Position numbers and translations under genes: made by a program. The notes beneath the pieces were generated by a model, which was not told where the DNA came from, did no database searches, and was given only the letters and a program-made list of their open reading frames with translations. This document shows, in pieces, positions 58,361 to 64,000 of a DNA stretch of 64,000 bases; the stretch's first letter is position 1; the number at the start of each line of letters is the position of its first letter. Origin of the DNA: Rubrivivax sp. Lineage in GTDB: Bacteria > Pseudomonadota > Gammaproteobacteria > Burkholderiales > Burkholderiaceae_C. Where the stretch lies: NCBI GenBank assembly GCA_030653505.1, contig JAURZK010000174.1, positions 1 to 64,000 on the forward strand, written 5' to 3'.

Positions 58361-59161
58361 TCAGGCGCGGACTTGCGCCGCCGCCCAGGCGCCGAAGTGG
58401 CGGTGCAGCTGTGCCAGGCCGTCGGTCAGCGCCGCAGGGCCGGGCTGCAGGATGTCGCAGCTCTTGATCTCGAAAAGCTGCGCGTCGCGCACCGCCGGCA
58501 TGGTCGCCCAACCGGGTCGCGCGGCCACCTTCTCGGGCCGGAACTTCTTGCCGCACCAGCTGCCGACGATGACGTCGGGCGCTCGGCGCGAAAGCTCCAG
58601 CGCGTCTGCGATCACGCGGTCGCGGCCGGCAGCCTGAAGCGCGAGTTCAGGGAACACATCGTCACCGCCGGCGAGAGTGATCAGCTGCGACACCCACTGG
58701 ATGGCGCTGATCATCGGCGTGTCCCACTCCTCGAAGTAGACACGCGGCCGGCGCGGCCAGCCGGCGGCCACGGCGGCGATGCGGGCGTGTTCGGCCCGGC
58801 AGGCGGCGATCCAGGCCTCGGCTCGGTCATGCGCGCCGACGATGCCGGCCACCAGGCGAAGCGTGTCGAAGATCTGCGCCAGGCTGCGCTGATTGGTGAT
58901 GAAGACGTTCAGGCCGGCGCGTATCAGCTTGTCGGCGAGTGCGGCCTGCATGTCGGAGAAGCCAATGACGAGGTCGGGCTGCAACGCGACGATCTGGTCG
59001 ATCTTGCCGTCGAGGAAGGCACTGACCCGCGGCTTCTCGTGGCGCGCCCGCCGCGGCCGCACGGTATAGCCGCTGATGCCGACGATGCGCGCCTGTTCAC
59101 CCAGCAGATACAGCCACTCGGTGGTCTCTTCGGTCAGACAGACGATGCGTTGCGGGCCCAT
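58361..59161 (-). CDS. BtuF-like cobalamin-binding protein without signal peptide
   Basis: 266-residue protein with the BtuF/FepB periplasmic-binding fold: RIVCLTEETTEWLYLLG, IVGISGYTVRP, DQIVALQPDLVIGFSDMQ, VYFEEWDTPMISA and SWCGKKF segments. It begins MGPQRIVCLTEE with no signal sequence, and no earlier start provides one, so it is probably cytoplasmic. It closes the B12 uptake operon, 22 bases after the ATPase gene. A cytosolic role in handling B12, or another corrinoid-linked task, is inference. Confidence 0.82.
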   Translation of the reverse strand: MGPQRIVCLTEETTEWLYLLGEQARIVGISGYTVRPRRARHEKPRVSAFLDGKIDQIVALQPDLVIGFSDMQAALADKLIRAGLNVFITNQRSLAQIFDTLRLVAGIVGAHDRAEAWIAACRAEHARIAAVAAGWPRRPRVYFEEWDTPMISAIQWVSQLITLAGGDDVFPELALQAAGRDRVIADALELSRRAPDVIVGSWCGKKFRPEKVAARPGWATMPAVRDAQLFEIKSCDILQPGPAALTDGLAQLHRHFGAWAAAQVRA

Positions 59162-59183
59162 GCTCGATGCGCTGAATGGGGCG

Positions 59184-59972
59184 TCAGAGCGCCGGCAGCG
59201 CGGCCCAGCGCCGGCCGGCGGAGGTGGCCACGGCCTCGATGCTGAAGGCGGCGTCGAACACCGCCACCAGCGCCGCGCGCAGGGCCGCGTCGTCGGGGGC
59301 GCCGTCGGCCACCAGCATGCCGCGGTCCATCACCAGCACGCGGTCGGCGGCCAGCGCCAGCGTCACGTCGTGCATGACCGCGGCCACCGCCACGCCGTCG
59401 CGGGCGCGGGCGGCCAGGCTGCGCAGCAGCGCCCGCTGGTGCGGCGCGTCGAGGTGGGTGGTGGGTTCGTCGAGCAGCAGCACCGGCGCCTCGACGGCCA
59501 GCGCACGCGCCAGCAGCACACGCTGGCGCTCGCCGCCCGAAAGCTCGCCCAGGCGGCGGTGGGCCAGCGCCGTGGTCTCGGTCTCGGCCATCGCACGGCC
59601 CACGGCCGCTTCGTCGCCGGCGTCGGGGGCACCCAGCAGGCCGTGGCGCGGCAGGCGGCCCAGGCGCACGACGTCGCGCACGGCGATGTCACCGTCGGCC
59701 TCGCCCTGCTGCGACAGCCAGGCCAGGCGGCAGGCACGTTCGCGTGCCGGCCAGTCGGCCAGCGCGCGACCTTGCAGTTGCACGCCGCCGGACTCGGCAT
59801 CCCGCAGCCCGGCCAGCAGTTGCAGCAGCGTGCTCTTGCCAGCGCCGTTGGGGCCGACGATGGCCGCCCACTGGCCGCCGTGCAGCGCCAGCGAGACGCC
59901 ATCGACCACGCCGCGGCCGCCCAGGCGCAGGGTCACGGCCTCGGCGCGCAGCGGTGGCGATGTCACGATCAA
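59184..59972 (-). CDS. btuD: Vitamin B12 ABC transporter ATPase BtuD-like
   Basis: 262-residue ATPase of the FecE/BtuD type. Walker A VGPNGAGKSTLLQ, Q-loop LAWLSQQGEAD, signature LSGGERQRVLLARAL, Walker B VLLLDEPTTHLD and H-loop AVMHDV. The C-terminus has a family-typical VFDAAFSIEAV segment. It overlaps the permease gene by four bases (ATGA). The B12 assignment rests on the operon with btuB and the riboswitch, since iron-siderophore ATPases look alike. Confidence 0.85.
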   Translation of the reverse strand: MIVTSPPLRAEAVTLRLGGRGVVDGVSLALHGGQWAAIVGPNGAGKSTLLQLLAGLRDAESGGVQLQGRALADWPARERACRLAWLSQQGEADGDIAVRDVVRLGRLPRHGLLGAPDAGDEAAVGRAMAETETTALAHRRLGELSGGERQRVLLARALAVEAPVLLLDEPTTHLDAPHQRALLRSLAARARDGVAVAAVMHDVTLALAADRVLVMDRGMLVADGAPDDAALRAALVAVFDAAFSIEAVATSAGRRWAALPAL

Positions 59973-61015
59973 CGTGCCCAGCGTTGGCGCAGCAGCAAGA
60001 GCAGGTAGCCGCCGCCGAACACCGCGGTGAGCACCCCCACGGGCAGTTCCATCGGCGCGACGACGCTGCGCGCGGCCACGTCTGCGGCCAGCAGCAGCAC
60101 ACCACCGGCCAGCGCCGACAGCGCCAGCAGCGGCCCGTGGCGAACCACCACCAGCCGGCGCACGAGGTGCGGCGAGACCAGCCCGACGAAGGCGATGAGC
60201 CCGGCCTGCGCCACTGCGCTGCCGGTGGCCAGCGCCATCAGCACCACCAGTGCCAGGCGCAGGCGCGGCAGCGGCAGGCCCAGGCTGGCTGCGCTGGCTT
60301 CACCCAGCACCAGTGCGTCGAGCGCCCGCGCCAGCAGCAGCGACAGCGGCAGCACCAGCACCAGCGCGGCGGCCAGCGTGCCGACGCTGACCCAGCCGAA
60401 GAAGCTGGTGGTGCCGAGCAGGAAAACCTGCTTGCCGCGCAGCGCTTCGGGCGAGAGCAGGATGATCAGGTCCGACAGCGCGGTCAGCAGCACGCCAACC
60501 ACCACACCCGCCAGCAGCAGCACGATGGGTCGGCCGGCGCCGCGCGCGAGCAGCAACGTCAGCATCATGCCCAGCAGCGCCCCGGCGAAGGCGGCCCCCA
60601 CCAGCCCCAGGCGCAGCAGCGCGCCGGCGGCCGCCAGTCCCATGGTGGCGCCCAGCAGGCCGCCCGCTGCCAGCACCAGCACCACACCCAGCCCGGCACC
60701 GGCGGCACTGCCCAGCAGGTAGGGGTCGGCCAGCGGGTTGCGGAACAGGCCCTGCGCCAGGGCACCCGCCAGGCCCAGCAGCGCCCCGGCGAGCAGGGCC
60801 CCCAGCGTGCGCGGTGCGCGGATGGCAGTGATGAGATCGGCGTCTTCGCCCCAGGCCAGCGACCAGCCCTCGGCCCCCGCCGCCAGCCCCAGCGCCACCA
60901 GCGCGAGTGCCAGCGCCACCAGCAGCATGCCCAGGCGCCTTGCCGACAGCCCGCCGCGCGCAACAGGCGCCAGCGGGCCGTGCAGTTCAGCGGCGGTGGG
61001 TGGCGCCTCGTTCAT
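59969..61015 (-). CDS. btuC: Vitamin B12 ABC transporter permease BtuC-like (FecCD family)
   Basis: 348-residue inner-membrane permease with about ten helices. FecCD motifs include RAPRTLGALLAGALLGLAGALAQGLFRNPLADP, LLGSAAGAGLGVVLVL, FVGLVSPHLVRRL and the basic last loop. It overlaps both neighbours by four bases. An N-terminal stretch of about 25 polar residues precedes the first helix. Family assignment is firm; cobalamin specificity comes from the context. Confidence 0.87.
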   Translation of the reverse strand: MNEAPPTAAELHGPLAPVARGGLSARRLGMLLVALALALVALGLAAGAEGWSLAWGEDADLITAIRAPRTLGALLAGALLGLAGALAQGLFRNPLADPYLLGSAAGAGLGVVLVLAAGGLLGATMGLAAAGALLRLGLVGAAFAGALLGMMLTLLLARGAGRPIVLLLAGVVVGVLLTALSDLIILLSPEALRGKQVFLLGTTSFFGWVSVGTLAAALVLVLPLSLLLARALDALVLGEASAASLGLPLPRLRLALVVLMALATGSAVAQAGLIAFVGLVSPHLVRRLVVVRHGPLLALSALAGGVLLLAADVAARSVVAPMELPVGVLTAVFGGGYLLLLLRQRWAR

Positions 61016-61965
61016 GGCCGGATTGTGCCCAGCGACTGCAGGCAGTCGGCCACCGCCTCGGCGGCTTCGCCCAGGCGCGGACCCGGGCGCACCAGGGCGT
61101 CCATCGCCGCGGCGCCGAAGCCGCAGACCTGCCCCCGCTGCAGCGCACGCAGCGCCTTCCAGCCCGGACGGCCGGGCATTTCGGCCACCGCGGCGGCGCT
61201 GGCCATCACCACCGCCGGCTGGCTGCGGATCACGAACTCGGGGTTCAGCTTCGGGAACGGGCCCATCGTCGCCGGCACGATGTTGGCCAGGCCCAGGCGC
61301 GCCAGCAATTCACCCAGGAAGGACGCCTCGCCCGCCGCATGGGGTGAACTTGCGACCTCGAAGTACACCGCCTGCCCGCGCAGCGCCTGCGGCACACGCG
61401 CCGCGGCCGCCGCGACGCGCGCCTCGATCTGCGACACCAGCGCGGGCCCGGCCGCTGCGTCGCCAAGCGCCGACGCCAGCACGACGATGGCGCGCTGCGT
61501 GCCGGCCCAGTGTTGCGGCTCCAGCGCCAGCACCGGCAGGCCCAGCGCCTCCAGCCGGTCGTTGGCACGCGAAGAAACCGCCGTCAGCACCAGGTCGGGC
61601 TTCAGCGCGACCAGGCGTTCGACCTGCGTGTCCTCCAGTCCACCCAGCTTGGGCAGGCCCTGCAGCGACGCCGGCCAGTTCGAATGGCGGTCGGTGCCCA
61701 CCAGCCGCGCGCAGGCGCCCAGTGCGCAGACGGTCTCGGTCAGCGACGGCAGCAGCGAAACGATGCGCTGCGGCGGCCGCGGCAGCGTGAGCTGCTGGCC
61801 GCGGTCGTCGGTGACGGTGACACCGGCATGCGCCGCTGCCGAGCCCGCAGCGCCGGCCGCCGCGTGCACGAGCAGCGCGCCGCACAGCGCCAGCAGCAGG
61901 CGTCGCCAGGCCCCGCCTGTCACCGGGCGCCGGGATCCCGCCGAAACCTCAAGGCCGCAACGCAT
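61012..61965 (-). CDS. btuF: Periplasmic cobalamin-binding protein BtuF-like
   Basis: 317 residues with a Sec signal (WRRLLLALCGALLVHAAAGAAG, cleavage near AHA) and a type III binding-protein fold: VTVTDDRGQQLTLPRPPQRIVSLLPSLTE, LVGTDRHSNWP, LPKLGGLEDTQVERLVALKPDLVL and MDALVRPGPRLGEAAEAVA. The motif HSNWPxxLQGLPKLGG is typical of BtuF from proteobacteria. The gene overlaps the end of btuB by 17 bases and btuC by four. Confidence 0.86.
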   Translation of the reverse strand: MRCGLEVSAGSRRPVTGGAWRRLLLALCGALLVHAAAGAAGSAAAHAGVTVTDDRGQQLTLPRPPQRIVSLLPSLTETVCALGACARLVGTDRHSNWPASLQGLPKLGGLEDTQVERLVALKPDLVLTAVSSRANDRLEALGLPVLALEPQHWAGTQRAIVVLASALGDAAAGPALVSQIEARVAAAAARVPQALRGQAVYFEVASSPHAAGEASFLGELLARLGLANIVPATMGPFPKLNPEFVIRSQPAVVMASAAAVAEMPGRPGWKALRALQRGQVCGFGAAAMDALVRPGPRLGEAAEAVADCLQSLGTIRP

Positions 61966-63811
61966 ACCGCAGCACCAGCCAGGCCTGACGCCCCAGGCCC
62001 TGGTAGTCGCGCACCGGCTCGACGTCGCGGTCGGTAGCGTTCAGCAGCTTGGCCTGCAGCTGCCATGCGGTGTCGAACTGCCAGCTGGCCGCCAGGTCGA
62101 GCGTGGTCTCGGCCGCCAGGCGCTTGCCGCCGTCGGGGCGTTCACCCACACGCAGCACGCTGGCCGATGCCGACCAGTCGGCCTGCGTCCAGGTCGCGCC
62201 CAGCGTGGCCTGGTGCGCGGCGCGGCGCGGCAGGCGCGCGCCCGTGGCCTGGTCGCGCGCCTCCAGGAAGTCGATCTGCGCCTTCAGCGACCAGGCGGCG
62301 CCCAGACGCTGCGCGCCGTTCAGTGTCAGCCCCTGCAGCCGCGCGCGGTTGACGTTGGCGGCGCAGCCGTAGCTGTAGCCCGGCGGGCACAAGCTGGCGT
62401 CGCTCTGATAGCCGACGAGTTCACGCACGCGGTTGCGCCACAGCGTGGCCGCGGCCGTGCCTGTGGCGCCCTGCCAGTTGAGCCCCACCTCCATGCTCTG
62501 CCCACGTTCGGGCTGCAGCGTGGCGACACCGTAGTCGGGAAAGTACAGGTCGTTGAAGCTCGGCGCGCGGAAGGTGCTGCCGGCCAGCACGCGCAGCCGC
62601 CAGCCGGGGGCCGGCGCGTAGGTGCCGCCCAGGCGGCCGGTGGTCACCCCGCCGAAGTCGCTGCTGTGATCACGCCGCACGTCGGCCTGCCAGGCCCATG
62701 CGCCGGCGTGGCCCGTGAGTTCGGCCACCGCCGCGGCGTTGCGGCGCACCACCGGCGCGCCGTAGCTGCTGGACCGCGCACGGTCCTCGTCGCGTTCCAG
62801 CGCCAGCACGAGCTGGCCAACACGCCCCGTCTGCCAGGCCAGCTGCGCCGCGACCTGCTCGCGCGTGGTGCGGTAGGCGTCGATCTGGCTGCCACCGTTG
62901 TGCGCGTCGTCGACGCTGCGCGAGACGCGTGCGCTGCCAGTCCAGCCGGTCGCCAGAGCGCCGCGCCAGTCCAGCGACGTAACGTCGGTGTCGACGCGGG
63001 TGCGGAAGTCGGCGCCGTTGTCGGGTGCGAAGGTCGGCGGCAGGTATTCGCTGGCGTCGTACTGCGAATTCAGCTTCGAACGCAGCACCAGCAGGCCGAC
63101 CCGATGCCCGGCGGCGGGCCCGAAGCCCAGGCGCAGCTGCGCGCTGTCCAGGCGGTGGCCATCACGGTCGGGGTTGTAGTTTCCGAAGGCGTCGCCCGGC
63201 CGCAGCGCCGAGACACCGTCGCTGCGTTCACTGGACAGGCCCACGGCATAGTCGAAGCCGCCCTGCGCGCCGCGCACGCCGCCCGAGAATTCGCGGCTGC
63301 CGTAGCCGCCGATGGCAGCGCGGCCCTCGACCTGTGTTCCGGCGCTGCCGCTCTTCGTGAAGACCTGCACCACGCCACCCACGGCGTCGGCGCCGTACAG
63401 GCTGCTGCCCGGCCCGCGCAGCACCTCCACACGCTCGGCCTGCTGCATCCCCAGCACCTCGGCAGCCGCATACCCCAGCGTCGCCGAACCGATGCGCACG
63501 CCATCGACCAGCAGCACACTCTGCTGCGATGCCGCGCCACGCAGGAAGAGCCCGGTACTCTGGCCAGGGCCGCCGCTGCGCGAGAGCTGCACGCCGGCCT
63601 CGCGCCGCAGCAGGTCGGCCAGCGAATCGGCGCTGCTGCCACGCAGTGTGTCGGCGTCGATCACGGCCACGTCGGCGGCCAGGCGCTGGCTGGCCAGCGG
63701 TTCACGGGTGCCGGTGACCACCACCGTGGTCTGCGCCGACGCCACCGCGCCGAGGAAGAGAAGGGAACATGCAGCGGCCAGGGTCAGGCCGCGAAAGTGC
63801 GTTGAAATCAT
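61949..63811 (-). CDS. btuB: TonB-dependent cobalamin receptor BtuB
   Basis: Outer-membrane receptor of 620 residues. Signal peptide ending VASAQ is followed by a TonB-box-like TTVVVTGTRE, then the plug domain (LADLLRREAGVQLSRSGGPGQ, STGLFLRGAASQQSVLLVDGVRIG, EVLRGPGSSLYGADAVGGVVQVFTK) and a 22-strand-type barrel. The sizes suit BtuB. ATG 63811 is preferred since GGAGG lies five bases upstream; ATG 63829 would add six residues before the signal. The C-terminus LVLRYALRP lacks the usual terminal aromatic. It heads the B12 operon under a cobalamin riboswitch. Confidence 0.92.
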   Translation of the reverse strand: MISTHFRGLTLAAACSLLFLGAVASAQTTVVVTGTREPLASQRLAADVAVIDADTLRGSSADSLADLLRREAGVQLSRSGGPGQSTGLFLRGAASQQSVLLVDGVRIGSATLGYAAAEVLGMQQAERVEVLRGPGSSLYGADAVGGVVQVFTKSGSAGTQVEGRAAIGGYGSREFSGGVRGAQGGFDYAVGLSSERSDGVSALRPGDAFGNYNPDRDGHRLDSAQLRLGFGPAAGHRVGLLVLRSKLNSQYDASEYLPPTFAPDNGADFRTRVDTDVTSLDWRGALATGWTGSARVSRSVDDAHNGGSQIDAYRTTREQVAAQLAWQTGRVGQLVLALERDEDRARSSSYGAPVVRRNAAAVAELTGHAGAWAWQADVRRDHSSDFGGVTTGRLGGTYAPAPGWRLRVLAGSTFRAPSFNDLYFPDYGVATLQPERGQSMEVGLNWQGATGTAAATLWRNRVRELVGYQSDASLCPPGYSYGCAANVNRARLQGLTLNGAQRLGAAWSLKAQIDFLEARDQATGARLPRRAAHQATLGATWTQADWSASASVLRVGERPDGGKRLAAETTLDLAASWQFDTAWQLQAKLLNATDRDVEPVRDYQGLGRQAWLVLRYALRP

Positions 63812-63951
63812 CAGGCCTCCAGACCGCACACCCCGTGCGGCCAGCGTTCATGACGCCAGACCCTGCCGTAGGCGCACACGAAGGCGGCGCAGCCCCGCGC
63901 ACGCGGCCCGCACCCACCCCCGCGCCGCCCACCGCAACGCCGGCTTCCCAT

Positions 63952-64000
63952 GCATCAGGCCGGTATCCGGGCTCGCGAGTGCCGACGCCGGGGGTGAACC
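63952..64000 (-). promoter_or_regulatory. Cobalamin riboswitch, 3' part (5' part outside window)
   Basis: On the minus strand AGCCCGGATACCGGCC at 63973-63958 matches the B12-box end of cobalamin riboswitches (AGYCMGGAxACCxGCC), preceded by CTCGCG. It is followed by CTGATGCATG and a leader of about 140 bases to btuB. Those leader bases (63812-63951) hold a GGCGGCGC/GCGCCGCC pair that could form an expression-platform stem. The ligand core is beyond position 64000. Confidence 0.8.

Noticed and set aside
59744-63805. Plus-strand open frame of over 1300 codons across the B12 operon
   Set aside because: Shadow of btuB, btuF and btuC. His/Gln/Arg-rich low-complexity translation with no domain.

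Overview
This 64 kb window is high-GC, gene-dense bacterial DNA. A high-potential iron-sulfur protein, pobA, ThrH, EttA, Mrp-type antiporter genes, a proteasome-type (Anbu-like) protease and many 4-bp ATGA/GTGA gene overlaps together suggest a betaproteobacterium of the order Burkholderiales, perhaps near Rubrivivax or Leptothrix. That placement is inference from gene content and style. I saw no rRNA, tRNA, CRISPR array, transposase or integrase.

Layout. 1-2124 (minus): a cation/proton antiporter operon in the order mnhE, F, G, MbhD/E-like subunit, mnhB, cut by the window start. 2262-3406 (plus): thrH and an unrecognised gene that looks frameshifted. 3437-6947: the DEAD-box helicase rhlE, divergent from the ribosome ATPase ettA. 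7107-14846 (plus): a lipoprotein zinc metalloprotease, a quinone-oxidoreductase-like enzyme, a NarL-type response regulator with its large membrane histidine kinase, a small zinc-ribbon protein and a HiPIP, closed by a strong terminator. 14940-17550: an LhgO-like FAD enzyme, divergent from pobA. 17584-18476 (minus): a small membrane protein and an exported YciI-like protein.

18924-38691 (minus) is dominated by one 18-kb gene. It encodes a filamentous-haemagglutinin-type exoprotein of about 5980 residues, preceded in its operon by the gene for its outer-membrane TpsB transporter. The exoprotein has an ESPR signal, a TPS domain, several beta-repeat families (one built on ITENDxITQ), MBG modules, 19 YDG repeats and a small C-terminal Ig-like cap. 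Lower-GC gene-poor flanks lie between pobA and mutS, so this block may be an insertion.

39341-48151: mutS, then a minus-strand operon of a class III nucleotide cyclase with TolB-like and TPR regions, a vanadium-haloperoxidase/PAP2-type protein with a (GGAA)9 tract, and a subtilisin-like protease. A proteasome-type protease diverges from it. The cyclase-haloperoxidase-subtilase operon is the best candidate here for an undescribed system.

48167-57854: an AspA/AstE-like deacylase and an N-formylglutamate-amidohydrolase-like enzyme, divergent from a peptide-type ABC transporter with two paralogous TAT-exported binding proteins, two permeases and two ATPases. Uptake followed by deacylation of N-acylated amino acids or peptides would fit, as inference. 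57900-58243: two overlapping tiny genes. 58361-64000 (minus): a vitamin B12 uptake operon (btuB, btuF, btuC, btuD and a second BtuF-like protein) behind a cobalamin riboswitch whose 5' part is outside the window.
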